From Drosophila miranda (taxonomy: Eukaryota; Arthropoda; Insecta; Diptera; Drosophilidae): a stretch of 64,000 nucleotides of DNA. Below the pieces are notes generated by a model. The model was given only the letters and a program-made list of their open reading frames with translations. It was not told the DNA's origin and searched no databases. Position numbers and translations under genes: made by a program. Positions 11,075 to 22,603 of this stretch are shown here, in pieces; position 1 is the stretch's first letter; the number at the start of each line of letters is the position of its first letter. The DNA lies in NCBI RefSeq assembly GCF_003369915.1, contig NC_046677.1:16678001-16742000 (forward strand), given 5' to 3'.

Positions 11075-14000
11075 TTATTTATTCTTCACCTGAATATCTT
11101 TGAGATGGAAAACTCCAATCTTTTTCCCTGCTGGGTTCACCAACTCATAATAATATGGGCTTCTTTTTTTGAGAACCTTTGCAGAAATGAAAACCGGAGC
11201 TAACTTCGAACTAAACTTCTTACTCGCGTTGCTCTGGGTAAAGTTACGAGCAAAAACCTCGTCACCCGTTTTAAGTTGTACGTTCCTACTCCGTAGATTA
11301 TATTTCTTCGCGTTAAGCTCATGTGATTTCTTTATGTTTTTCTTAGCGTCTTGTCTTGCCAGTTGTAACAGATCGGAGTGTTCTAATCGGACGTCGTTGC
11401 TTAGCAGATCCACGTTTCGCAATAGGGTATAATCTCCTCCGTTCAGAATCATGTTCTGACCAAAAACAAGGAAATATGGTGAATAACCAGTACTTCGATG
11501 CACCGCTGCTCTAAGTGCACCATTGATAGCGTTCAAATTAGCGTCCCAATTGGAATGGTCACTTCCAATATAAGCGCGGATGGCTGCCAGAACCGATCTG
11601 TTTAATCGTTCACTAGCATTGGCCTGAGGAGAATGTATAGCCGTACACCGATGTGTAATGCCAAAACTTGTAAGAAAAGCTTCGAAACAACTTGATTTGA
11701 ACTGCGAACCATTATCCGTTAGAACAACTTCCGGCACTCCAAAGGTGTAGAATATGGAGCTTTCCAGGTATTCACACATTTTTGGCGCCGTGAATTTCTT
11801 TAGAGGGCTAAGAAAATGGAATTTCGTGTTATGGTCTACCACTATAAACAACCCAATGTTTCCATTTTTAGTACGGGGGTACGGACCTAGTAGATCCATA
11901 TACAAGCACTGAAAGGGGCGGTCTGATGTTAATGGTCGGCCCATCGGAGGTTTTAACATTTTGTTCGGACTCTTAGTAGATCGACAAATATGGCATTCTG
12001 AGATGTACTCTCGAATTTGGCTTACCATTCGGGGCCAGAAGAAATACCTTTTGAGTTTTTCTACCGTCTTAGCCATACCACAATGTGCAGAGCTTGGCGC
12101 ATCATGTGCTTGTTGCAATACTTCGGGGATCATCGCGGAGGGTACCCAAAGTTTCCAGGATTCCTCGTGTCCGTCATTGTCTCTATTGAACTCGGTTCTT
12201 TTATAGACATACCCATCAATAACTTTTAAATCAAGCAGTTTTGACTGATTCTCTTGTACTCGTTGAATCACGCTAAGATATTCCGGCGACTTAAAATGAC
12301 TTGACTGTAAATCAATCATGGGACCACTGGCAACGAATTCTTCTATAGCAGGTTGGTTACGTCGAGACAGGGCGTCAGCAACAACGTTTTCTGACCCTCG
12401 CCTATGTGTAATAGAAAAATTGAATGATTGTAATTTCATCGACCACCTCGCTAGTCTTCCAGAAAGATCTTTCTGCTTCATCAACCATTTTAAAGACGCA
12501 TGATCCGTTACTACCACAAAATCTTGACCTTCTATATAGGCACGAAATTTTTTTATACCCTTGATAACGGCTAAGCATTCCAGTTCGCTAACGGTGTAGT
12601 TCCTTTGGGCTTTCGATAATTTTTCCGACATATACGCGATTGGGAGTTCCACTCCCTCACGCTCTTGCGCCAGGACACAACCTATCCCGTAGGTACTTGC
12701 ATCACACAGTAAGATAAATTGGCTTGTGAAGTCTGGGGTAATCAAAATCGGAGCTGATGTTAAACGCGATTTTAGAAGATTGAAAGCTTTTTCGGCATCA
12801 TCATTCCAAATTATAGACTTTTTGTTCTTTAACAATTCCGTCAGTGGAAAGCTTATGGTGGCATAATTTTCGACAAATCGCCGATACCAACCAGACAATC
12901 CTAAGAACCGACGCAACTGTTTTATAGATGTAGGAACAGGAAACTCATTGACGGCCTTTATTTTCCCTGGATCAGTCAGAATTTGTCCTTCTCGAATGAT
13001 GAATCCCAAATACTTTATTTCGCGCATACAAAACTTGGACTTCTCAATATTAATAGTCAGATTAGCCTTTTTTAGGCAAACCGAAATTTCCTGAAGCGTG
13101 ACCAAATGTGACTCGAAATCCTCTGACAGCACAAGTAAGTCATCTAAATATACAAAGACGCATTTTCTTAGATGGGCCGGTATAACCTGGTCCATTAGTC
13201 GACAGAGGGTTTGCGCAGCATTGCAGAGCCCGAACGGCATTGTTTTATATTGATATAGTGGCCTGTTTGGCACTGTGAAGGCCGTACATTGCCGTGACTT
13301 TTCGTCGAGTGGTATCTGCCAAAAGGCGTGCTTCATATCTAGGCCTGTTATGAACCTAGCTGGCGGCAATCGACTCAAAATACCGTCTATATGAGGTAAC
13401 GGATAAGCATCCTTTATAGTGACCTTATTTACCTCACGCGAATCTAAGCAAAGCCTGTTCTTTTCCCCTTTCCGCACCAACACGCAATTACTGCTCCATG
13501 GACTTGAAGACTCTTCAATTACGTCTAGGGCTAACATATGATCGACTTCGGCAAACATTAGTTTCTCTATTGCTGGTGACACTGGCCAATGTCTTTGCTT
13601 GATGGGTGTTGCGGATCCGACTTCTATTTTATGCGTTATCAAATTTGTTCTGCCTAAACCTTGCTTGGCAAATGATGGAAAAACTTCTACAACGGCCTTT
13701 AGGCGACTTTGTTGTTCATTTGACAAAAGATGCCACTTGGGGAGTTCTTGGTCATGAGTCTCTCCACCCACATCTAGCTCGGAAACCTGCGCGTTGCTGA
13801 TGCTATCTGTTAATCCAAACTGATGCCAAAAGTCTATCCCGAGATAAATATCTTGTTTGAGACCTGGGATAATAAAAAGATCTAACCATGCTGTTTTCTT
13901 TCGATAAGTAATTTGAGTTTGTAATTTGCCCACAACCTTACTTGGCGTTCCATTAGCAGTTCGTATGTTGCCGGAGCACTTTTTGGTTTTTCCTAACGCT

Positions 14001-14386
14001 AGGAACTCCAGTGCTGCCTTGCCTCCGACACAACTCAGGGTTGCTCCAGAGTCTAGGAGCGCAGTGTAGTTATTCCCTTCAATGCATACTTCTGTGTACA
14101 GTCTGTTATCAGTTTTACTAAAAATCGCGGCTACCAGTTTTTTTCTGTCAGAGCGAATCGATTTCCAATACTGTCTTAATCGCTTCGTCGACCTTCTTTG
14201 GGTCAGCTGGATTTTGGAATTTATAGTCTCGCCAAACAATTTATCGCGAAGCTTATTGTAATTAGCTATCCTTACATGTAATGGAATAGTAGAGAAATGG
14301 GGTTTGGCTTCTTCTAACTTATTTTCTAAACTAGTTTTTGCATTTGTTTCATTTGACAATTTTACGGGTATACTAGGAGTCTTCAC
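11075..14386 (-). CDS. Pol polyprotein of element B (PR-RT-RNase H-IN)
   Basis: Open for 1103 codons from the nominal start. Protease: DSGAT at residues 112-116. Reverse transcriptase: LDMKHAF near 349-355 and YLDD at 413-416. RNase H: CDAST near 561-565 and TDHA near 627-630. Integrase: H761, H768, C798, C801, then D831, D891 and E927 (a D,D35E spacing), ending in a GPY/F-like RSPYYYEL module. There is no ATG at the beginning: the frame enters through a GTG overlapping the gag stop and extends upstream within gag, so synthesis probably needs -1 ribosomal frameshifting. Matches Gypsy/Metaviridae order (IN after RNase H). No chromodomain or Env. Confidence 0.95.
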   Translation of the reverse strand: MKTPSIPVKLSNETNAKTSLENKLEEAKPHFSTIPLHVRIANYNKLRDKLFGETINSKIQLTQRRSTKRLRQYWKSIRSDRKKLVAAIFSKTDNRLYTEVCIEGNNYTALLDSGATLSCVGGKAALEFLALGKTKKCSGNIRTANGTPSKVVGKLQTQITYRKKTAWLDLFIIPGLKQDIYLGIDFWHQFGLTDSISNAQVSELDVGGETHDQELPKWHLLSNEQQSRLKAVVEVFPSFAKQGLGRTNLITHKIEVGSATPIKQRHWPVSPAIEKLMFAEVDHMLALDVIEESSSPWSSNCVLVRKGEKNRLCLDSREVNKVTIKDAYPLPHIDGILSRLPPARFITGLDMKHAFWQIPLDEKSRQCTAFTVPNRPLYQYKTMPFGLCNAAQTLCRLMDQVIPAHLRKCVFVYLDDLLVLSEDFESHLVTLQEISVCLKKANLTINIEKSKFCMREIKYLGFIIREGQILTDPGKIKAVNEFPVPTSIKQLRRFLGLSGWYRRFVENYATISFPLTELLKNKKSIIWNDDAEKAFNLLKSRLTSAPILITPDFTSQFILLCDASTYGIGCVLAQEREGVELPIAYMSEKLSKAQRNYTVSELECLAVIKGIKKFRAYIEGQDFVVVTDHASLKWLMKQKDLSGRLARWSMKLQSFNFSITHRRGSENVVADALSRRNQPAIEEFVASGPMIDLQSSHFKSPEYLSVIQRVQENQSKLLDLKVIDGYVYKRTEFNRDNDGHEESWKLWVPSAMIPEVLQQAHDAPSSAHCGMAKTVEKLKRYFFWPRMVSQIREYISECHICRSTKSPNKMLKPPMGRPLTSDRPFQCLYMDLLGPYPRTKNGNIGLFIVVDHNTKFHFLSPLKKFTAPKMCEYLESSIFYTFGVPEVVLTDNGSQFKSSCFEAFLTSFGITHRCTAIHSPQANASERLNRSVLAAIRAYIGSDHSNWDANLNAINGALRAAVHRSTGYSPYFLVFGQNMILNGGDYTLLRNVDLLSNDVRLEHSDLLQLARQDAKKNIKKSHELNAKKYNLRSRNVQLKTGDEVFARNFTQSNASKKFSSKLAPVFISAKVLKKRSPYYYELVNPAGKKIGVFHLKDIQVKNK

Positions 14387-15936
14387 AGTTTCGGGTGCGT
14401 CCAGGTTTTGTCGATCGACACACCCGCCGGCCGGTTTCCCGCTGGATTACATCTGGGACATTTCGGCTTGAAAGTTTCCTTAGCGCCACAACCATAACAA
14501 AATATAGAGCGCTGCTCTAGACAATCATCAAATCGATGACCAGGTTTTTCACAGTTCCAACAGGTTAGGTTTGATGGCTTCCGTTGAATCGCGAGGACTT
14601 CTGGATCTGGCGCATTCGATTCTACCTGAGTTTGTTTCTCGTACGCGTCAGTTAGCTCGTTAATATAGGAACGCAAAGTTCGTGGCTTACAAGCTTTTAT
14701 GTCATTGTAGAATTGTTCATGTTTTCGCACTTCGACACGTAATTGTGACCTATTTGATATTCTTAAATGAAGTAGCTCATGGTGCAAACTTGGTTTACCA
14801 TTCCTAATCAGCAACTCGACTAATTGACTTTCGGACATGCCTTGTTGAAGTCTATCTGCTAAATCCTCTATTGCGCACTGATAATCATCAAAAACTTCAT
14901 TTTCGCCTTGTCTGCGTTTCCTTATCTTTTCCCATATGTCAAGGTCGGTTTCAGCGTCCTCAAATCGTTTGCGAAATTCAAAACAAAAGGTTTCCCAAGA
15001 AAAATTGGTATGGTTACGGTGGAATTTCCAAAACCAATCACTGGCCTTATTAGCGAACAAGAGATACAGGTGATCACAAAGTACTTGATAATCATTATTT
15101 AAGTTCTGTTCAGTTAAAGAGCGTATTCGATATATAAAATCTTCCATCCTCATACCATTCTTCGATCCGTCAAACTTTAGCCGCCAATTTTGAATTATGT
15201 TAGCTGCCTTTGCAGGTGCTAACTGTGCATTTGACCTACTTCTACTACTACTGTGACTTGAGATGTTTCCTGCTAACGAAGCACGTACGCCGGACTGCCT
15301 ATTCCCAGTCTCCACATTTTCCACTGCTTGTGTGGCGATGTTTAGATTGAGTGTAGCCAGTTGTCTCTGAATTGTCTCTTCGATGTTTTTATTCAAAATA
15401 TCCACCATGTCATCTATCATATTTTCTTGTTGAACACTTAAGGCATTCTGTATGTACCTTACTATGTCGTCTGGCGATTTTCCCAATAAATTTTCTTCCT
15501 GCTCTGACCGACTAGGATCTGTAAGTCGCGATTTTGATCTAGTGGTCACGCCTCCTTTCGAACTGATGGGCCTACCTCTGCCTCGGTTCTTATAAAGGCC
15601 TCCCATTCTTCTCAGAGTATGGGCTCCTGAGTCTGTAGCTGAAATATCTTTGATTCCTGTCTCTGCCTCTTCGGCTGCGTCACCAAGTTCCGCTGCTAGG
15701 GTATTGTTACCATAACGTAGTTGCGAAATAAGGCAGCATGCCGCACATATCGGACAAGCCGGTGTGGTCGTGATTGCTTCTATTATACAACATTTATGAA
15801 ATCTATGATTACACGGAGTACTTGCAACTAACTCAGAGACCAAGATTACTTCATTACAAATAAAGCAAAACGGATCGCTTTGTTCGCGAATGCCATCGAG
15901 ATTTTCATTACTATGAGTAACAGGCATTTTAGCCAT
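14383..15936 (-). CDS. Gag of element B with N-terminal RING-H2 finger
   Basis: 517 codons from a true ATG. Residues 24-64 form a RING-H2 pattern: C24, C27, C42, H44, H47, C50, C61, C64. A Ser/Arg/Asn-rich linker follows, then a capsid-like helical region (residues about 250-410, with RKRFED and IWEKIRKRRQGE). The C-terminus has a CCHC zinc knuckle (459-472) and a second, CCCC-type finger (480-496) before the stop. Gag normally builds the particle and binds RNA; a RING at its start is not a standard Gypsy feature I know, and ubiquitin-ligase activity is only an inference. The 3' end overlaps pol in the -1 frame. Confidence 0.93.
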   Translation of the reverse strand: MAKMPVTHSNENLDGIREQSDPFCFICNEVILVSELVASTPCNHRFHKCCIIEAITTTPACPICAACCLISQLRYGNNTLAAELGDAAEEAETGIKDISATDSGAHTLRRMGGLYKNRGRGRPISSKGGVTTRSKSRLTDPSRSEQEENLLGKSPDDIVRYIQNALSVQQENMIDDMVDILNKNIEETIQRQLATLNLNIATQAVENVETGNRQSGVRASLAGNISSHSSSRSRSNAQLAPAKAANIIQNWRLKFDGSKNGMRMEDFIYRIRSLTEQNLNNDYQVLCDHLYLLFANKASDWFWKFHRNHTNFSWETFCFEFRKRFEDAETDLDIWEKIRKRRQGENEVFDDYQCAIEDLADRLQQGMSESQLVELLIRNGKPSLHHELLHLRISNRSQLRVEVRKHEQFYNDIKACKPRTLRSYINELTDAYEKQTQVESNAPDPEVLAIQRKPSNLTCWNCEKPGHRFDDCLEQRSIFCYGCGAKETFKPKCPRCNPAGNRPAGVSIDKTWTHPKL

Positions 15937-16397
15937 TTATTGTTAATTCACTAACACAAAAAACTTTCTCGAAACAAATTGCTTATCCCCTAATGTCCGT
16001 CTTTCCTTAGCTCATCAATATCTCAAAATACAAGAAAACAGACAACAAAACGAAAACTCTCCTCCAGCGCATTCCTCTATTTTAACTAAGTAACTATTGT
16101 TGTTATTCATCTACAACCATCTCAAATTGCTGGACGATGTCCGAAATTCTCCAGAGCATCGTAAATCCAAAACACTTTGAGATTGTTTCCTGTCAAGATT
16201 GTTTATTTTGCTCAGCATAGATCTATCAGGGTCGATCAATCCGGTATCCGAATTGCAATCGCTAAGTCCACCGATCGATTCCAGCCGAATACAAAACAAC
16301 TTGTTGTGCAGCAAATGTGAAATAAATGGATGGATTTGTAGAGCTTAAATGGGACTTAAAGAAAACTTTTCGGGCCCCACGTTGGGCGCCATGTTTG
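15937..16397 (-). other. Leader and primer binding site of element B
   Basis: An untranslated leader of about 440 bases lies between the 5' LTR and gag. The PBS (16374-16391) is 18 bases complementary to the 3' end of fly tRNA-Lys(CUU); on the plus strand it reads gccccacgttgggcgcca. Six bases separate it from the LTR. Confidence 0.88.
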
Positions 16398-18260
16398 TGT
16401 AGTGTTCTGTCTTTGCCAGTGAGTTAAGGCCAGAGCCTATTTAGGCTCTAACTCCGACCGTGGCCAATAGATGGTTTTTTTCTGACCTCATGTTAATAGG
16501 AAGCTAGGTTCGAATGCGCGCATTCTTGCTGTGCTCGGGTCCAGCTCGTCGGATTGGTCGGGGTTCTTTCTCCCCTAGCTACACAGTTTTCCTGACACAA
16601 ATCAATATAATGCGCTTCAAAAAAAAAATAAGCAGGATCTCGACGTTAATATCAATAACCAATAACAAAAACTTATTTCCACTCTGCGCCGATACGCATT
16701 TAGAAAACGCTTAGAAAAAGTGTAGTTCGTCTTCTGTCTGATGGAGGGAACAGCGGTGATATATGTCCCTAGTCTTTACCCACCCAACCATGACAAACGC
16801 GTTTACATTCGGGCGTTGTCCCAATTCAAAGATCCAACATCTTCTAGTGCATTTTGAGGGAGATAAGCATAAGTACTTGACGGACGGAGATAATATTTAG
16901 TTTAGGCAGACATATTCTTTCAAATCAGTATATATATATCTACTTCAACAAACTTACGCCTGCATTGGTGTATAGACATTGTGGTTTCAGCCACTAGTGG
17001 TACTCACAGTAATTGGTTAAACTCATCGGTGTATCGTTGGGCCCAAGATGACTTTGACGGATTCATTTGTATGCACTGTGTAATTTAGAGGTTGGTCAGT
17101 ATAAATGTATGTATATATATAAAGAGAAACACATTATCCCGAACTCATATTGCTCAGTTTTCAAAATCGTCAGTTACGTTACAAATTTACTCATTGGAGG
17201 AAGCTATTTAGTTACTACATTAATCAACACAATGATAAACGAGATATGAATATGTGGATCTAATCAGCTGGTTCTTAGAGCAGCAGCGTATAGATTTTTA
17301 TGTGATAGTGATAAAGGCAAACGGGAACTTGCACTTGAAATTTAATTTGAGAAACACGGGAATCAAAAATAAACACAAATCTGCTGACAGCAAGAGTGGT
17401 TCTGAGGCAATGTGGTTTAGGCTAGCCTAATTACTCAATCCTTTGTAAGTTTTCGTAGGTTGGTGACGATTATGTCCTCCGGCTTTTTTTTTACGAGATC
17501 GGCAGGTTCAAACTGATATTCGGACGTCCAGCAGTGGTGTATGGTGGTTGGTCTTTCACGAGCCGTAAATGATTTCCGATATTGAGCTAGCCCAACGTCA
17601 ACGGTTCAGCCTTCACTTTGCCGCCGTGGATGTGCACTGCGCTAACTCCCAAACGGTCAGCTTGGTTGTTTTAGTAGTTGATACCGTAGATTGGTTGGCC
17701 GGCTTGGCTGTATTAAGATTTTCCAGTACTCCTATCCCTAAATAAAACTGTGTCAGAACCTTATCTTTCCACGGTGGACTAACGTACCTTTGCTTCTTTC
17801 AAGAATTTCACTTTATTTTCACTTTTCCCTCGGGTAGTTCAGCTAACGCCACTCTTCGGATTTATTAATCCATATAAACAGCGGATGATTAGATAATAGT
17901 GAAAAATTGGAAGTTATGTAACTCCACGTGTCTTCACCATTCACTCTGCGATTGCGAAAATCACGAAAATCTATATATACGTGTGCCGTAAGTGAAACTA
18001 TGCAGGGGAATGATTTCACATGAATAAAGTCTATTCGCCTGTACCTATTGCATGCCTAAGCTGAGCTTTAAGCTTTAACATAACTGTGCAATCGGATGAT
18101 CTTCTGGATCTCCTGCATTCCACCAATTTCTTCGAGCTATGCTAGCGAGGGCGGTATGAAAAGTATCTTTCTAGAAAGTGTACCTAAAGTGTACCTTGTT
18201 CGACCTTTTCCTTTCTTTTTTTTTTTTTTCCTTTTGATTTTCAAATAGTTGGACACTACA
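16398..18260 (-). repeat. 5' LTR of element B
   Basis: 1863 bp, nearly identical to 9157-11018. It carries the conserved block at 16525-16578 and TTGGGCCCAA at 17037-17046. It adjoins the agat duplication at 18261-18264. Confidence 0.94.
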
Positions 18261-20350
18261 AGATCAACCATGGGGTTTATTTGCGTGAGCTCCTCTATAG
18301 CCGGTTCATCCTGACGCGTTAGAGTGTCAGCGACAACATTCAGTGTCCCCTTTCTATGTAGGATATTAAATGTGAAACTACGCAATTTCATAGACCATCT
18401 GGCTAATCTACCCGATAAATCCTTTTGTTGCATTAACCATTTAAGTGCTGCGTGATCGGTTATGACTACGAAGTCCTGTCCCTCAATATAAGAGCGGAAT
18501 TTTTTTATTCCCTTTATGACTGCTAAGCACTCTAGTTCGGTAACCGAATAATTACGTTGTGCCTTGGATAATTTTTCTGACATGTAAGCAATTGGCAATT
18601 CAACGCCGTCGCGTTCTTGAGCTAAAACACAACCGATTCCGTAAGTGCTAGCATCACAGAGCAAAATAAAAGGTTTTGAGAAGTCAGGAGTTATCAAAAT
18701 GGGTGATGCGGTTAAACAGGACTTTAAGGTCTCAAACGACTGTTGAGCATCATCATTCCACTGTAAATCTTTTTTCTTCTTAAGCAACTCGGTTAAGGGA
18801 AAACTAACGGTAGCATAATTTTCAACGAAACGTCGGTACCAACCGGATAACCCCAAAAATCGACGCAGTTGCTTAACGGTAACTGGCACAGGGAACTTCG
18901 AGATGGCCTTGATTTTGTCTGGATTTGTCTTTATCCGACCATTACCAATAATAAAACCCAAATACGTGCTTTCTTTTATGCAAAAGTTTGATTTCCCTAT
19001 GTTAATGGTTAGATTTGCTTTGCGTAGACACAACGCTATCTCCTGTAACAACAGTAAATGCGACTCGAAATCCTCTGATAAAACAAGTAGATCATCTAAA
19101 TATACGAATACACGTGTCCGAAGATGAGCTGGAATAACTCGATCCATTAGTCTACAGAGAGTTTGAGCGGCATTGCAAAGACCAAATGGCATCATTTTAT
19201 ATTGATATAATGGTCGGTTAGGCACTGTAAATGCAGTATACTGTCGCGATTGTTCATCCAACGGGATTTGCCAAAATGCGTGTTTCATGTCTAATCCAGT
19301 GATGTAACGAGCGGGTGGTAATCGACTTAGAATACCATCAATATGTGGTAACGGATATGCATCCCGTCTTGTAACCTTGTTCACTTCTCTTGAATCGAGA
19401 CACAGTCTATATTTTTCGCCTTTCTTTACCAAAACGCAATTACTGCTCCAGGGACTAGTCGACTCCTCTATAACATCGAGCGCAAGCATATTGTCCACCT
19501 CGGCAAACATCAATTTCTCTATGGCTGGCGATACCGGCCAATGTCGTTGCTTAACGGGAATAGCTGCTCCAACATCTATAGAGTGTGTGACTAAACTGGT
19601 ACGGCCTAATCCTTCAGTAGCGAAAGATGGAAAACAACCTATCACTTTATCTAAGCGAATTCTCTCGTCTGCTGTCAATTTATGTAGGTTCGGTGGTTCT
19701 TCGACGTCATCCGTACCTCCAACATCTAATTCAGATACCTCTGCAGTGTGTGAGATTTTATCTAAAAGTCCAAATTTTTGCCAGAAGTCTATCCCCAAAT
19801 AGACGTCTTGCTTGAGTTCAGGAATAAGAAACATTTCTAGGTCTGCCGTGCATCCACGGTAATTAATTTGTGTTACCAGCTTGCCTATAACCTTACTTTC
19901 AGTATCGTTAGCCGTTCGTATTGCTCCTGAACACTTCTTAACCTTGCAATGCGCCAACATTTCTTTCGCGGCTGAACCTCCAATACAACTGATTGTGGCC
20001 CCCGAATCCAACAAAGCTATGTAATCACTGCCTTCAATGGTGACACTGGTGTACAGCCTGCTATCCGAACTAAGAAATATAGCTGAAACAAACTTGTTCT
20101 TATTCTTGCGAACCATCTTCCAAAATTGTCTCAAACGTTTAGTTGAACGTTTGGGCTTTCTTACAAATTTAAAACTATCTATCTTATCAAAAATTTTCTT
20201 ACGCGTTGTAATATAATTTGCTTCCCTTTCAGGTAAAGGAGTAAATGAAAAATGATATGCCGTAGGCAGGGTTTCCTCTACTGTTTGTGAGCTGATCTTA
20301 GGCTCCCTTAAACTTTGGTCGTTCGTTAAACTAGTAGGTGATTCTTGCAA
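18261..20350 (-). pseudogene. Element A pol, N-terminal part (protease, RT, RNase H)
   Basis: Uninterrupted from the gag overlap to the B insertion. It shows protease DSGAT, the RT motifs LDMKHAF and YLDDLLVLS, and RNase H CDASTYGIG and TDHAALKW. About 690 codons belong to A; the last few before the frame's stop at 18137 are read from the LTR of B. The start lacks ATG and lies -1 relative to gag, as in B. Domain order and residues match B closely, but the proteins differ enough to be separate families. Disrupted by insertion, so not functional. Confidence 0.9.
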
Positions 20351-20358
20351 ACTTTTTT

Positions 20359-21129
20359 CTAAGGATGTGTCTGCTTGTTGTTGTTTAACACATCCTTCTG
20401 CCGGTTTCCCGGAGGGTTACATTTGGGACATACCGGTTTGTAAGTATCTTTTGTTCCACACCCGTAGCAAAAGATCTTACGAGGACCTACACAATCGTCA
20501 AATTTATGACCTTTGTTGTCACAGTTCCAGCAAGTTGGAACTGACTGTGAAGTACGACGTTGTATTTGACACACTTCATTATGCTCGACCAAGTCTTCGA
20601 ATAGCTGCTCGCTATCGTCTGGACCTGACAATTCCGATACGTATGAGCGAAGAGTCCTTTGCTTGACCGATCTTATATCGTTATAAAACTGCTCGTGCTT
20701 ACGTACCTCTCGTCGTAATAACGATCTATTGGCAATCTTTAAGTGAAGAAGCTCGTGGTGAAGAGTGGGCTTGGAATTTCTAATAAGTAGATTCACAACA
20801 TCTTCTTCTGTAACCGAATTTTGAAGCCTATCCACGAGATCTTCGATAGCATATTGAAAGTCATCGAAGGATTCGTTTTCGCCCTGACGACGTTTCCTAA
20901 TCTTTTCCCAGATATCATAGTCGGTCTCAACATCTTCAAATCTTCTTCTAAACTCTATACAAAACGTATCCCAATTAAAGTTTGGGTAATTTCGATGGAA
21001 TTTCCAGTACCAATCACTAGCTTTTCCCGCGAATAAAAGATACAAGTGATCACAAAGCAATTGATAATTGTTATAAAGATTTTGTTGCGTTAGAGAACGT
21101 ACTCGATAAATAAACTCATCCATCCTCAT
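20359..21129 (-). pseudogene. Element A gag, 3' part (capsid and zinc fingers)
   Basis: 256 codons covering the capsid-like region (RRRFEDVE, IWEKIRKRRQGE) and, near the end, a CCHC knuckle (CWNC..GH....C) and a CCCC-type finger (CYGC...CPKC). It ends just before the -1 frame of pol. It is out of frame with the gag 5' part because of a deletion at 21130-21145. Confidence 0.88.
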
Positions 21130-21142
21130 GCAAGTTTTTGCG

Positions 21143-21898
21143 TCAATTCTGCATTATACTGGAAACTTTTGCTGGTGCTACGTGTGAGCTCGAATTACTT
21201 CGATTTGCACTCGCTCTTGAAAAATCTAAAAGAACTTCTGCGTGACTATCTCGTGCTTGACCGATACCCACGTTATTTGTTTGGTTAATGTTATTGTCAC
21301 CGGAAACATCGGGAGAGATATGTTCTGGTTGCGTCAGCTGGAGTGACGCTAATTGACTTTGAATCGAAGATTCAATTGTTTTGCTTAAAAATGAAGTTAG
21401 TTGTTCCATTAACTGAGCCTGTTGAATGCTTACAGCAGACTGGACGTAGTTAGCGATTTCCACTTGAGAGGTTATTGGAAGGGTTGTGTTGTTGGTTTCA
21501 GTTTCTGTTATTGAGCGATCTAACCTGGATCGTTGAGTTGCTCTCGTATTCATACCCCTTCTAATAAACTTTTGGCCCTTTTTAGGTCGATTAGACGTTC
21601 CGTCTATTGTGCTAAAAGATTCGTTAGCACTAGTTGGTCGTGTTCCTTCGGCGTTAAGCTCGGCTAACAACGGGTTGTTAGAGAATGTTAGTGCCAGAGC
21701 AGAACAATCGAATGAACAGGTGGGACATTTTGGGTTTGTCCTAATCTGTTCCAAAATACAAGGTTTATGGAATTTGTGTCTACACGGGGTGTTGGCTATA
21801 ATCTCACTAGTTCCCAATACTTCGTTGCAAATTCCACAAAATGGTTCTGCTTCCTGCAACGCAGTTGTTATGTCATCTGTACTTCGCCTTACAGCCAT
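21143..21898 (-). pseudogene. Element A gag, 5' part with RING-H2 finger, ends in nonsense codon
   Basis: Begins at a true ATG (21896-21898). C21, C24, C39, H41, H44, C47, C58 and C61 give a RING-H2 finger with exactly the spacing seen in element B. A Gln/Ser/Asn-rich middle follows. Compared with B, the Trp codon after the 'APAK...QN' stretch is TGA (21143-21145), and about 17 bases are missing between it and the next conserved Met, so Gag is split. Confidence 0.88.
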
Positions 21899-22603
21899 TG
21901 TATATCAGACAATATTTAAGGAATTAAAGAAAAAAAAAATAATAAAAAGGAATTATATAAGAAGGTATTAATTGTAATAATAATGTCTGTCTTTCCCACA
22001 TGCCAGAATACTTACGAAATATCTATTTGGTTTCAGTAGGCTTTTCTATTTTCGTTAATATGGACTAATTATCAGTTAATGACCTCGTGCACTGAATCAT
22101 TGGACAACTATCGCGATTTGGCAATATAAAATTGTAAATCCGAATAACTCAAGATGCCTAAAGTGAAAAAGCAGGTTTGCTTTGGTCGATCAATCCAAAA
22201 TAAACTGAATTGGAACCGCTAAATCCTAAAACAATTCCTGTTTATTCTGATCACTGTATGATATTGCATAACTGTCTCTGATACTCACAATTCGATACTG
22301 TAGGTCTGTTTTGGTCAACCAATCCGAAATAAAATGAATTGCAGTTGCTAAATCCGAAAACCGAGTCAAAGTATAAATTTTGAAATCTTTAACCTTTGTG
22401 CAATATTTTGCAAAAGAAAATGTGTCGTTGAAATTTTGATGTATTACCGGTTGAGCTTGGAGAACCAAGGCAAGATTTGCTTGTCTTATTAAAATAAACG
22501 GCCTATATAGTAAGACACTATAAATACAAATTTTAATATCGGCTCTGAATTGGTTTTAGATTCTAAGGCAAGTTGCCTGGCCCCACGTTGGGCGCCATAA
22601 ATG
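21899..22603 (-). other. Leader and primer binding site of element A
   Basis: An untranslated leader of about 680 bases. The PBS at 22580-22597 has the same 18-base tRNA-Lys(CUU) match as in B, six bases from the LTR. A frame at 22226-22468 shows no known domain. Confidence 0.86.

Larger units (their letters stand above)
9157..18260 (-). mobile_element. LTR retrotransposon B (Gypsy group, Osvaldo/Ulysses-like), apparently intact
   Basis: A 9104-bp element with LTRs of 1862 bp (left) and 1863 bp (right), inserted in pol of A with a 4-bp duplication agat (9153-9156 and 18261-18264). Its ends are TGTAGTG...ACTACA. It has a tRNA-Lys PBS, uninterrupted gag (517 codons), uninterrupted pol in the -1 frame and a 3' stem-loop; there is no env. 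The LTRs differ at about two bases plus one T in a T-run, so the insertion is recent. All expected catalytic residues are visible, so it could be autonomous. Confidence 0.95.

Noticed and set aside
7856..11075. An env gene downstream of pol in A or B
   Set aside because: Pol ends only about 60 bases before the 3' LTR in both elements; there is no room for Env.
16374..16391. A tRNA gene end (gccccacgttgggcgcca) at both PBS sites
   Set aside because: Only the last 18 bases of tRNA-Lys match and each lies six bases from an LTR, so these are primer binding sites.
18137..18260. C-terminal tail of the element A pol frame with a poly-Lys stretch
   Set aside because: It is read through the LTR of B (its T-run on the plus strand) and is not part of Pol.
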